Positions 47,901 through 55,453 of a DNA stretch of 64,000 bases are shown here, one piece after another; position 1 is the first letter of the stretch, and each line of letters starts with the position of its first letter. Origin of the DNA: an uncultured Pseudomonadales bacterium (GTDB lineage Bacteria > Pseudomonadota > Gammaproteobacteria > Pseudomonadales > Cellvibrionaceae). A program made the position numbers and the translations under genes. The DNA is taken from positions 186,001-250,000 of the forward strand of contig CANKXO010000003.1 of assembly GCA_947487765.1 (NCBI GenBank). Direction: 5' to 3'. A model generated the notes under the pieces. The model was not told where the DNA came from. It searched no databases and worked only from the letters and a program-made list of their open reading frames with translations.

Positions 47901-48445
47901 GCCGTTTGTACGTTAATACTAGGACCAGTCAAATTTAAGCTATAGGAGACGCGAGTGGCTAGAAAGTCTTTATCATTACCGGTATGACGCAACAGGAACA
48001 TTCCCACCGAGTCGACCAGATCCGGATTGGTGATTAGGTTCTGGGCAAAATAAGCACCCATTCCACAACCAGCAAATACGCCAATAGCGCCATCGAATCG
48101 AGAAGGAACATGGCCTGCTCTTTCCAGAGCCTCCCAGCAGCATTCGTAAAACTGTCGATGCTGAGGGTCGAGAATACCTGCTTCTTTAGGGCTAAATCCG
48201 AAAAAGTCCGGGTCGAAATACTCCATTTTATCAAGAGGAGCACCGGCTTTTACATAATGAGGGTTTTTCAGTTGATCAGGTCTTACACCGTTTTCAAGCA
48301 GCTCTTCATCTGAATAGAACTTAACCGATTCCACCCCTCCGCATAAATTTTTCCAATAATCATCGGGGTTACTTGCTCCTGGTACTCGGGTTGCCATACC
48401 GACAATGGCAATACCATAGCCACCAAAATCGTCTTGTTCACTCAT
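41927..48445 (-). CDS. Modular type I polyketide synthase, KS-AT-KR-DH-ACP-TE
   Basis: A 2172-residue one-module PKS. KS (~10-435): active Cys183 in TACSTSS, His319 in HGTGTP, His359 in NIGHLD. AT (~535-840): Ser632 in GHSMGE and an IAAHSW specificity region. KR (~1170-1370) after a structural part: GGLGGIGYV and catalytic Ser/Tyr (SSTS, DYIAAN). DH (~1410-1690): His1429, with HRTKNGQALLP carrying one residue more than the usual HxxxGxxxxP, and HPALLD. ACP: Ser1829 in LGGHSL. TE (~1905-2160): Ser1981 in GFSGGG and a late GNHDSM histidine. KR before DH reverses the usual order. The TE means the module can release its product. It follows the acyltransferase gene across a 317-base gap. Confidence 0.95.
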   Translation of the reverse strand: MSEQDDFGGYGIAIVGMATRVPGASNPDDYWKNLCGGVESVKFYSDEELLENGVRPDQLKNPHYVKAGAPLDKMEYFDPDFFGFSPKEAGILDPQHRQFYECCWEALERAGHVPSRFDGAIGVFAGCGMGAYFAQNLITNPDLVDSVGMFLLRHTGNDKDFLATRVSYSLNLTGPSINVQTACSTSSVATHLACQSLLSEECDMALAGGVTIEIPHGRGYMYKEGEILSPDGHCRPFDHRSKGTIFGSGTGAIVLRRLEDAIEDGDHIHGVIIGSAVNNDGSSKVGYLAPSVDGQAHAITEALEIADVDADSIGYVECHGTGTPVGDPIELSALTAAFNQTTERTGFCGVGSVKSNIGHLDTAAGVAGIIKATLAVENAKIPPSLNYEAPNPTIDFVHSPFYVNDKLKPWKPANEPRRAAINSLGVGGTNAFVIVEEPPERPEASAHQRSNHLITLSAKNRKSLDAAGQRLAEHLQANPELDLADVAFTLFNGRESFEHRRVLACADHNEAIQLLESKDQRRVFTHAADGEEKSIVYMFPGGGAQYADMGKGLYEAEPVFKEHMDNGFAILKEKTGLDYKKLLFVDDQSLDAVQQELKKPSVQLPLIFLVEYALAKQWMSLGVEPKALIGHSMGENTAACLAGVFSFKDALGLVLLRGQLMDDVPEGGMLSVELPAEELKQHLHEKLALAAVNSPMLSVASGTKADLDGLSEKLTALNIENKPIRIDIAAHSWLLDGILEPFGNYLRSIQLKKPEINFISNYTGTWITEQEAVDPEYWVKHLRNTVYFADGINTLLNDEEYIFLEVGPGNILGALTRQNPEAPSQRVFSSLRHPQEETPDLSYFLTVLGRLWAVGYPVNSDAIWPEERRYKVPLPTYAFQHNPYWIEPGKPAQSDGEGFAALEKLDSWDDWFRKPVWVQQGVLSKPTEPKTWLVFDDGDDVGHALVSKLRGQGHKVITVVSGDAYYKVSNEEYCIASELGLESYSALVKDLVASGAFPDSILHLWLLTREESFRPGSSFLHRNQEKGFYSLFFWARAMADEGLVDRELDIIVYTNGMQQIDQEPVPYPEKATILGPCKILPREFPAIQCRCIDVDLTHTTEAGLFDKLSKNKNQPEQISQKLIDLMYKELYATVDDGLYAYRNNVRWQLQYDYIGDDAQPTSHSPRIKQQGVYLITGGLGGIGYVMATELAKQFKAKLILINRTPLPLRNEWSSWLKEHSADDAISRNIRKVRDLESSGANVLVLSGDVTDIDRMREVVQEAEAHFGDINGVIHGAGTVNDGLIQMKSQSDIENVFAPKVYGTLVLDELFAGKLLDFFVLFSSTSTVISPVGQIDYIAANAFLNAYAHRRNTQEKGYTVAVNWGVWNEVGMAAAAASSMGYGQSAPQEQVVSAQYPLFEKRITRSSNGHDTFLLTAYLSTKSHWVLEEHRTKNGQALLPGTAYIELVRAALRESGESGAFEIKELIFLKALYVPDNETVMARVKLEQTVEGYEFAIQSEVTDPQGESAWQTHAEARILMGAGKSTSESLDTILSRLQLEKSSVSSPYIRTRQEDHLNFGPRWHVLRDAKYGEQEAIARLSLADEYSDDQIDYAIHPALLDIATGYAMDLIKGYSDSASADKESANLWVPVSYASFQFYKPLSQQVYSWVRNHRDNTVDQDFASFDIVMFDSRGQVLAEVKELTIKKLTGEVDFSKDALPGNLEKDPVDTSSGEFRQLSPSEMAFQHNLSQGILPNEGTKALFSILENGSATEVIVSSLELEGLIKEVDATAASLHKESNETKFSRPDLDNDYTAPRDDIEKTLVGFWEELLGVDQVGVEDSFFELGGHSLIAVRLFAKIQQVYSVDYPISILFEAPTIASCADLIRETVGDVASVSSGSDGSSEKADKSRKARYTHLVPMHSAKSSNVTPFFLVAGMFGNVLNLRHLAQLIGSDRPFYGLQARGLFGDSEPHETFEEMAKDYIAEMLTVQSEGPFILGGFSGGGITAVEIAKQLKAMGHEVSEVILLDTPLPFNEPLSSVDRMSIHLQNVRKKGAGYFTEWAKNRYQWELQKFRKRFREADEGKEAHDFQSERMEMAFYRALGRYDLQPLNVHATLFRPRLDIHYRLSGSRVTNADRQVIYEDNGWPPYVNDLEVYEVPGNHDSMVLEPNVRVLAVKLRQCIEAADPKTRKR

Positions 48446-48762
48446 AATAAAAGGATTCCATGTTGTTATGGGGTTATATATTTATATTTTTGTATGAAAA
48501 CTATGTTATGCAATCTGAAAGGTCATCATTACGTTCTTATTATAGATGCTTAAATTACTAATCGCTTAAATGCCAAAATCATAACGCCATGATAAGAGAA
48601 AGATAATCCCTACTAGTAGGTATAACGTTATATTAGTAACTGCATATTCTACTATCTAATTAAATACAACCGATAGAAACCGCAGTTTAAGCAACCGCGG
48701 TATTAGAAAGTAAGGCATATTGTAGCCTTATATAGAGAAAAGAACTAACTAGAGGAGCGTCT
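48446..48762. other. Intergenic region upstream of the PKS gene
   Basis: A 317-base AT-rich gap without a gene. It contains adjacent palindromes (48609-48631) and presumably the PKS promoter and 5' leader. I find no confident -35/-10 pair. Confidence 0.6.
48609..48631. promoter_or_regulatory. Two adjacent palindromes, candidate operator for the PKS gene
   Basis: CCTACTAGTAGG (48609-48620) is a perfect 12-base palindrome and extends to 16 of 18 symmetric bases with its flanks. One base later ATAACGTTAT (48622-48631) is a perfect 10-base palindrome. Such sites fit a dimeric regulator (LuxR- or TetR-like), but no regulator gene is in the cluster and the assignment is a guess. Confidence 0.35.
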
Positions 48763-49362
48763 TTACGCTTTAGAAATGGGCTTTACCTGGATATCAACCG
48801 GGTCAGTTGCTACAGGAGCATTATATAAAACAACCGAATCTGAATTGATGGAAGAGTTATCTGCAATGGGCTTTGCCGGAATGCCAACAACCGTTGTCCC
48901 TGCGGGAACATCATGTAGAACAACTGAATTAGCACCAATGGATACGTCATCTCCAATCGTAACAGCGCCTAACACCTTAGCACCGGCGCCGATATTAACG
49001 CGCTTACCCAAAACAGGGGCTTCAAAAGGTTGATCTAAATAACGGTTACCCAAGCTGACACCTTGACGGATTACACAGTCATCACCAATAACCGAGTAAC
49101 CATGAATAACAACTGCTCCTTGGTGCTCAAAGATAACACGCCGACCAAGCTCTACTGTATATGGCAATTCTATGCCATATACATTCCGCGCCCGGATATA
49201 AAGAAGGTGGTAAAGCACGCTAAAAGGTACACGCAACCATCGCTTTTTGATTTTCATACGCCACTGTCCAAAACGGCAGGTGGCAACTGCACGAAAACCG
49301 GGCATGGTTGAGTCTCTACTGTGACAGATCCAGTCTTCTTTAATTTGTTGAAATAGGTTCAT
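48763..49362 (-). CDS. Hexapeptide-repeat acyltransferase, serine acetyltransferase (EpsC/CysE)-like
   Basis: A 199-residue left-handed beta-helix acetyltransferase. The N-terminal helical part (IKEDWICHSRDSTMPGF) is followed by hexapeptide turns (IGDDCVIRQGVSLGNR, then VNIGAGAKVLGAVTIGDDVSIGANSVV) and the loop VPAGTTVVGIPAKPI. This is the short serine O-acetyltransferase type often found in polysaccharide or natural-product loci. It lies between the two cluster genes for glycosyltransferase and PKS, so it may O-acetylate a sugar or the chain. Odd: the C-terminal 23 residues (DSVVLYNAPVATDPVDIQ, then VKPI) are a diverged tandem copy of NSVVLHDVPAGTTVVGIP, then AKPI, adding a tail absent from usual members. 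Confidence 0.88.
   Translation of the reverse strand: MNLFQQIKEDWICHSRDSTMPGFRAVATCRFGQWRMKIKKRWLRVPFSVLYHLLYIRARNVYGIELPYTVELGRRVIFEHQGAVVIHGYSVIGDDCVIRQGVSLGNRYLDQPFEAPVLGKRVNIGAGAKVLGAVTIGDDVSIGANSVVLHDVPAGTTVVGIPAKPIADNSSINSDSVVLYNAPVATDPVDIQVKPISKA
48776..48942. repeat. Diverged tandem duplication in the acyltransferase 3' end
   Basis: Segments 48776-48852 and 48866-48942 (90-base period) are similar along their length, beginning ATGGGCTTT on the plus strand in both. They encode the duplicated VVL...KPI stretch at the C-terminus of the acyltransferase. Confidence 0.7.
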
Positions 49363-49468
49363 AAATGGTATGTCGTTAATCGGCTACTTAGAAATTCGTA
49401 TACTACACAAAAATTAAGGAAGAAATATGAAGCTAGTTAAAAAATATAAACATTAAAGAAATATTCGG

Positions 49469-50476
49469 TTATTTATCGGATGAGTTTATCCAATTTTTGG
49501 GATTAAAATCACTCTTTACAAAAAAGTCACAGGCGAATTTTGGCGGTCGGGTTTTTAAATCTTCCCGTTGAGTTAGTCTTTTTCGTAACACCCAACAACC
49601 ATGTCCTATTAACCATAAAAAGTCTGCAGTCATTAATAGCAATCGCCCATAGTTTTTTAAAAAGTAGCGCCGCCTCGATTCAAACCAATACGCTGGCCGT
49701 CGTGGTTGTTGCTTACGAACATCAGAAATCCCTGTTGATGCACCGACTTCATGAATCACAGAACTTTCCGGAATATACCAGCAGAAGATACCTCGACGAT
49801 AAGCTTGCAGCAGGTAATCAACCTCTTCAAAGTATAAAAAATATTTTTCATCCATGTGACCTAACTCTTGCTGCACATGAGAACTAAACATCAATGAGGC
49901 GCCGGCCATCCAGTCAGACTTTTCTATTACAGAAGGAATGTTTCGACAAACGATTCGCTTAGCGAATAATTTATCCAATACTCCCAAGCCAAAGCCTGAA
50001 CATAATTCGCTAATAATGGAAGGAAAGTTAAACGTAGAGACTTGCTTAGTCCCATCTCGATCCTGCAGGCAACTACCCACAATCGTTCGAGGATGCTCAG
50101 TCAAGAAGCCAACCAAGACCGAAGTTGCACCCGGCAAAACTTGTGTGTCTGGGTTAAGCATCCAGTAATAATCAATATGGGGAAGCCAAGATTTAGCTTG
50201 CTCAAAACCGCGATTATTGCCATATGCATAACCACCATTTTTTTCGGCCGCAAAAATATTTACCCAGCTGCCCCATTCTTGCACTCTCACAAGCTCTCGC
50301 AATTGGTCAACGGAGGCATCACCAGAATGATTATCAACTACGACTACATGTAACTGAGGGAACTGCAATCGCTCATGAAACAAAGCATGCAAACCAGCAG
50401 CAACTAACTCTGGTGTTCGATAATTGACAATAACAACAGCAATAACGCTGTCGCAAGCAGAAGCGGCAGGGGTCAT
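49469..50476 (-). CDS. Family 2 glycosyltransferase, copy 2
   Basis: A 335-residue GT2 enzyme, paralogous to the 40880 gene. Landmarks: VIAVVIVNYRTPELVAAGL at the start, VVVDNHSGDASVDQLRE near residue 45, NGGYAYGNNRGFEQA near 80, WMLNPDTQVLPGA near 108 (NPD metal motif), SDWMAGASLMFSS near 190, FLYFEEVDYLLQAYRRG near 219 and YWFESRRRYFLKNYG near 270, which parallels YWLDSRRHYFTKNHG in copy 1. The order of motifs suggests rhamnosyltransferase-like activity. It lies 76 bases after the NRPS gene and upstream of the acyltransferase, so all three are probably co-transcribed. Confidence 0.9.
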   Translation of the reverse strand: MTPAASACDSVIAVVIVNYRTPELVAAGLHALFHERLQFPQLHVVVVDNHSGDASVDQLRELVRVQEWGSWVNIFAAEKNGGYAYGNNRGFEQAKSWLPHIDYYWMLNPDTQVLPGATSVLVGFLTEHPRTIVGSCLQDRDGTKQVSTFNFPSIISELCSGFGLGVLDKLFAKRIVCRNIPSVIEKSDWMAGASLMFSSHVQQELGHMDEKYFLYFEEVDYLLQAYRRGIFCWYIPESSVIHEVGASTGISDVRKQQPRRPAYWFESRRRYFLKNYGRLLLMTADFLWLIGHGCWVLRKRLTQREDLKTRPPKFACDFFVKSDFNPKNWINSSDK

Positions 50477-50552
50477 TTTTATACTCTTCTTCCCAACTGA
50501 AATAAATTAAACAAAAAATGACTCCAACATCACTATTTAGACCCTATCGTTA

Positions 50553-53500
50553 TCACTTACGGCCACGCTTACGTAGACCCATACGTTCACGGCGGCGTTG
50601 CGCTCGATCACTACTTTGTTTTAATGATGCATTTGCATCATCGTTATTCAAGAAGTCCGTTAATGATCGAATCGTTGGAAAACGGTATAGGTCGGTCAAA
50701 GAAATAGGCTTCTCTACTTTCTCTTTTAATTGCTGATGTACTCGTACAATTAATAACGAATGCCCGCCTAGATCAAAGAAATTATCATTGACTCCAATTT
50801 TATCGATCTGCAATGTCTCTTGCCATACGCTAACGATAATTTCCTGAAGCTCATTCTCTGGCGCCACATAGTCTGCAACGACTTTCTGTGTCAAACCTTG
50901 CGGAGAAGGTAACTGTTTACGATCGAGCTTTCCATTTGGCGTCAACGGCATAGCATCAAGCACAACAACATCATTAGGCACCATATACTCTGGTAATTGT
51001 TGACGCAGGTAATTTTTCAAATCACCTGTATCAGGAGCCGAACCACTAGCAACAATATAAGCAACTAAGCGTTGATCACCGGGAGAATCCTCTCGCAATA
51101 ATAGAACACAGTCATGCACAGTATCATGCTTACCAAGCATGGCTTCAATTTCGCCCAGCTCAATACGGTAACCTCGAATTTTAACTTGATGATCTACGCG
51201 GCCTAAGAAATCAATAACGCCATCTTCACGATATTTAGCAAGATCACCAGTCCAATAGAGTCGTTGTTGAGAATCATCACCAAATGGATTTTGAATAAAG
51301 CGTTCTGCTGTTAATTCAGGGCGATCCAAATAACCACGCACAACACCATCACCACCAATAAATAAATCACCAGGAACACCAACAGGTACTGGCTGTCGAT
51401 TTTGATCAAGAATAAAAATATGAGTATTGGCAATAGGACGGCCAATAGGAATTAAATCAGGGTTTTCAACATCCTGTGTTGTCGACCAAATAGTGGTTTC
51501 TGTTGGGCCATACATATTGGTTAAGCGACCTGTCACAATTGACTTAAGATCATTAGCCAAGCTATTAGGGAAAGCCTCACCGCCCACCATCATATGCTTA
51601 AGCTTGCCAAGTTGTGTACGAGCTTCACTATCAAAACATAACATGCGCGCCATTGATGGCGTGCACTGAAAGTGCGTCACATTATGGCGTTCTAGCTGCG
51701 CAGGTAATGAGTAGTCAAGATCATCAACACTGTCATCAGAAGTATGGCTGTTGGCAATATCGCGAACCTCTTTCAATAAAGGCAAACCATTCATCACATG
51801 CTCAGTAGCAACACCAAAATCTAACAGACAAGCAATTTCGTCAACACCTGCCGCTTTGCAGCGATCGATCATTTTAGAACAGGTTTCTACCGTACCAAAT
51901 AAACCACTGGTTTCGTAATACCGGTCAAAAGCAAAATTGAGTATAGTATCTGTTTCTTCTTCAGTTAGACTCTTAAGATCAATATCTGCTGGTGTTGAAT
52001 CAGCACCACCCGGACGCTTAAAGGCTGGGAAGGACCATGCAAAATCCAACACTAGCTTCATTGCACTACGCAAGTAATCTTTCATAGGCTCGCGGACTAG
52101 TTCGCGCACATCATCGTCAGACTCACCAACAAAGGTATGCAGCATTAACGTCACCTGCCCTGCTGCGGGATCTAAACCAGCTTCTTTTCTTGCTTCACGA
52201 TAGATGCGAATTTTTTCAGTGACTTCTTCGACAGACTGGCCCAATAAATGCGTCAGCACATTAACGCCTGTAGCACCTGCCTGACGATACGATTCTGGGT
52301 TACCAGCTGTCGTTAACCACACAGGTAATTCCTTTTGAACAGGGCGAGGTAAAGTCGCAATGTCGACCATTTGACCCATAGGGTTTTCAAAAGCAACCTT
52401 TTCACCACGCCATAATTTTTTAACGGTTTCAATCTGTTCTAGCATTACCGCTTTATTATTTTTATGATTTTCGGGCTTAATCACAAAATCATTAGGTTGC
52501 CAACCAGCGGCAAAAGAGAGGCCGACACGACCATCGGACAAGTTATCAACTACCGCCCAATCTTCCGCGATACGAATAGGGTGATGTAACGGAGAAACAA
52601 TACTACCGGAACGAATTTTAATATTTTTCGTAATTGCTGCTATCGCTGCACTGGTAACAGCAGGGTTAGGGTAAGGCCCACCAAAGGCACTGAAATGACG
52701 TTCTGGCGTCCACACCGCATCAAAATTATTTTCATCGAAATACTTAGCACCCTCAATCATTAATTTATATTTAGAGCTGCCCGGGGCATCATCATTACCC
52801 CACATAAATAAGCCAAACTGCATCGATTGACTTTGTATTTTACGCGTCGCCGCCGCTTTTTCTGCACCGCGATCCTCTTTATAAACTACGACTTTAAAAC
52901 CACGGGTTAGCGTCCAGAATAATTCTAAAACCGAAATATCGAACGATAAACTTGTTACCGCTAACCATGTACCAGGAGAATCAGATGAATTAAAATCAAG
53001 GCGTTCATCCATACCCAAAAAAAAGTTAACCACATTGCGATGCTCAACCATCACACCTTTAGGGTTACCGGTAGAGCCAGAAGTATAAATAACATAAGAA
53101 AGATTATCAGAACGAACAGCAACTGTTGGATTATCCTGCGCTTGGTTACTGGAAGAAATATTATCAACACAAATAACGTCTGCATCTGAAGCAGGTAACT
53201 TTTCTTTAATGGCGGTTTGTGTGATGACGATGCGCATCTTCGCATCATTCACCATATAGCTGATCCTGTCTTCAGGAAAAGCAGGATCAAGAGGAACATA
53301 CGCAGCACCTGCCTTCATTACACCTAAGGTTGCCACTAACAAATCTATAGAACGCTCAACATTAACACCAACCAATTCGTCAGGTTTAACACCGCGCTTA
53401 ATCAATTCATTTGCCAGATTATTTGCCAACTGGTTCAGCTCTGCATAACTAACCGAGTCGCCCTCAAAGGCAACGGCTGTTGCATTGGGGCGATTAACTG

Positions 53501-55262
53501 CCTGTTGCTCAAACAACTGATGAATGCACTGAGTTTCATCATAAGACACATCAGTCTGATTCCATGACTCCAGAATTTTTCGTTTTTCATCAACTGTTAG
53601 CAACTCTATTTGCCCACAAGGCATATCGGGAGCTGCTGCCATATTGGTTAACAGCGTAGAGAATTGTTCTGTTAACTTCTCTGCCATCTCTGCGGTTAAC
53701 CGACGAGTATCGTATAACAATTTAGCAGACGCATTATCAGCAGAAATGTCAGTCACAAGAGTCACAACTGAACCCAAAACTGGAGATGAATGACCAAAAG
53801 TAATCGCAGCAGGTAAAGCAGTACCATTGCGCAATTCAGGCGTATTATGGAGATCAGGGTAACGGCCCACGATATCATTAACCCAGGCACCCTTATCACT
53901 GGCTGCTTTTAATTGTGTACTAATATCTGTTAATGATTGTTGAGTCGTATTACTTGGGTCAACAGCAACATAAGCAACGGAACGATCACTAACTAAACCA
54001 GGCACCAAACCTGCAGCAGACAGTATTGCCTCATCGGTCAAGGCAATATCATATTCAAATTTACGACCTAATCTCGCTAACAAAATCGCAAATGCTGCTC
54101 CTACTATATGATCAAGACTTTCTTGCTTAAAAACCTTAGTAAATTCAGCAGGTACATTAACTGCACTTGCCTGATAGCTTTCTAAGTTAGCATTTGTTGA
54201 ATCCTGACTATCACTATTATGACTGTAAGCAATTTCTATCGGGTCCAAACTGGATAAGCGTTTTGCCCATACTTCATCTTCTCGACATAAACGCTGGTTT
54301 AACTCTGTTAGTTGAGGACGTTGAGCTGAGACACTCTCAAAACAATCTCCGATACTGATACCTGCTTCAGACAAGCTGACTTTTTCACCAGACAGTGTTA
54401 TCAGTTGAGTAATCGATAACATACCGTTTGCTGTTGCAACATTAATAGAGGCATCTTCTACTGATAAGACTGTGCCGGCACTTGCAGAGTCTGACTGCTC
54501 CCGAGCAACCGCATCAGCAACTGAATATAACTTGCCATTAATACTGACTTTGGCAGTATTTAAAAAATTAGGGTACTCACCAAAGTTAAGCGCTCTAACG
54601 AATGCCGCTAATGCACTGGCATCTTTGCTCCAATCCAGCATCCCCATTGCGTCAGGGCGTTGAAACTTCCCAAAATAGCTGCGCTTGGAAAGGTCTTGCG
54701 TGATCGGCTGTGCTTGATCATTAGCCAATTCATCAATTAGCACAGGAAAACTATCCAAAGCGGTCGCAAAGCACTTTGTATTGATAGATAGTGATGTTTC
54801 AGTTGGAGCAATATCAAATAACTCTTGCTTCAGCAACTCACCTTCATCCAAACCAGAGACAACTTTGTGCCAACTAATCCCATACTGTTCTTCCTGGTTG
54901 ATCAATGCCCATGCAGGCGTATTTAGGCCTGCATATGCAGGTAGAGGGCCGTCATGGAAGTTGATTGTCATTTTTTGTGGCAGAGCCAGTACTTCGTCTT
55001 TAATGATAGACAAATGTGTAATACTGAATAAGTAATCGAATGATGACGCTTGCGACCTCTCAATCAGCTTCTCAGGATAATCGCTATCGGCTGCTATCGT
55101 TGGAATAGACTTGCTTATTGCCCACTGAGATAAACGCGGAGTATTGGTAATAACACCCAGTATTTCATGACCTTTAGCTTGCAGTATTTCTCCACACTCT
55201 ATGAGAAGGGAATCACCACCGATCAGATAGCAACTAAAAGAATTTGCCTGTTGAGAAGACAT
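50553..55262 (-). CDS. NRPS: formyltransferase - half C domain - A with embedded LLM monooxygenase - PCP
   Basis: A 1569-residue synthetase. Residues ~10-310 form a formyltransferase with the catalytic triad N101 and H103 (INFHDGPLPAY) and D139 (SGLDEGEL). ~320-555 resembles only the C-terminal lobe of a condensation domain; the HHxxxDG motif is absent. The A domain begins ~580; core motifs are YTSGSTGNPKG near 727, SFDIS (Asp775 binds an amino group, so an amino acid substrate) and NMYGPTETT near 1249. A luciferase-like FMN monooxygenase (~812-1170, MupA/Atu3671 type, MQFGLFMWGND...) is inserted between A4 and A5. The PCP has Ser1502 in LGGHSL. Expected chemistry: load an amino acid, N-formylate it, and oxidise it on the carrier. 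No TE. Confidence 0.94.
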   Translation of the reverse strand: MSSQQANSFSCYLIGGDSLLIECGEILQAKGHEILGVITNTPRLSQWAISKSIPTIAADSDYPEKLIERSQASSFDYLFSITHLSIIKDEVLALPQKMTINFHDGPLPAYAGLNTPAWALINQEEQYGISWHKVVSGLDEGELLKQELFDIAPTETSLSINTKCFATALDSFPVLIDELANDQAQPITQDLSKRSYFGKFQRPDAMGMLDWSKDASALAAFVRALNFGEYPNFLNTAKVSINGKLYSVADAVAREQSDSASAGTVLSVEDASINVATANGMLSITQLITLSGEKVSLSEAGISIGDCFESVSAQRPQLTELNQRLCREDEVWAKRLSSLDPIEIAYSHNSDSQDSTNANLESYQASAVNVPAEFTKVFKQESLDHIVGAAFAILLARLGRKFEYDIALTDEAILSAAGLVPGLVSDRSVAYVAVDPSNTTQQSLTDISTQLKAASDKGAWVNDIVGRYPDLHNTPELRNGTALPAAITFGHSSPVLGSVVTLVTDISADNASAKLLYDTRRLTAEMAEKLTEQFSTLLTNMAAAPDMPCGQIELLTVDEKRKILESWNQTDVSYDETQCIHQLFEQQAVNRPNATAVAFEGDSVSYAELNQLANNLANELIKRGVKPDELVGVNVERSIDLLVATLGVMKAGAAYVPLDPAFPEDRISYMVNDAKMRIVITQTAIKEKLPASDADVICVDNISSSNQAQDNPTVAVRSDNLSYVIYTSGSTGNPKGVMVEHRNVVNFFLGMDERLDFNSSDSPGTWLAVTSLSFDISVLELFWTLTRGFKVVVYKEDRGAEKAAATRKIQSQSMQFGLFMWGNDDAPGSSKYKLMIEGAKYFDENNFDAVWTPERHFSAFGGPYPNPAVTSAAIAAITKNIKIRSGSIVSPLHHPIRIAEDWAVVDNLSDGRVGLSFAAGWQPNDFVIKPENHKNNKAVMLEQIETVKKLWRGEKVAFENPMGQMVDIATLPRPVQKELPVWLTTAGNPESYRQAGATGVNVLTHLLGQSVEEVTEKIRIYREARKEAGLDPAAGQVTLMLHTFVGESDDDVRELVREPMKDYLRSAMKLVLDFAWSFPAFKRPGGADSTPADIDLKSLTEEETDTILNFAFDRYYETSGLFGTVETCSKMIDRCKAAGVDEIACLLDFGVATEHVMNGLPLLKEVRDIANSHTSDDSVDDLDYSLPAQLERHNVTHFQCTPSMARMLCFDSEARTQLGKLKHMMVGGEAFPNSLANDLKSIVTGRLTNMYGPTETTIWSTTQDVENPDLIPIGRPIANTHIFILDQNRQPVPVGVPGDLFIGGDGVVRGYLDRPELTAERFIQNPFGDDSQQRLYWTGDLAKYREDGVIDFLGRVDHQVKIRGYRIELGEIEAMLGKHDTVHDCVLLLREDSPGDQRLVAYIVASGSAPDTGDLKNYLRQQLPEYMVPNDVVVLDAMPLTPNGKLDRKQLPSPQGLTQKVVADYVAPENELQEIIVSVWQETLQIDKIGVNDNFFDLGGHSLLIVRVHQQLKEKVEKPISLTDLYRFPTIRSLTDFLNNDDANASLKQSSDRAQRRRERMGLRKRGRK

Positions 55263-55453
55263 TTAACACTCCGACATTAGTAACATGATTAATACGACCT
55301 ACAGCCCATCATGACGACTATAATGGCTATGCAATAGGAAGTCAGACGCTGACTGCGATACATTAAAGAGACTAGTTTAATGGAATGTGACGATGTTTCA
55401 AAAAAAAACTGCCAAATACAGGCCAACTATCTGTAAATAAGCCAAATAAGAGG

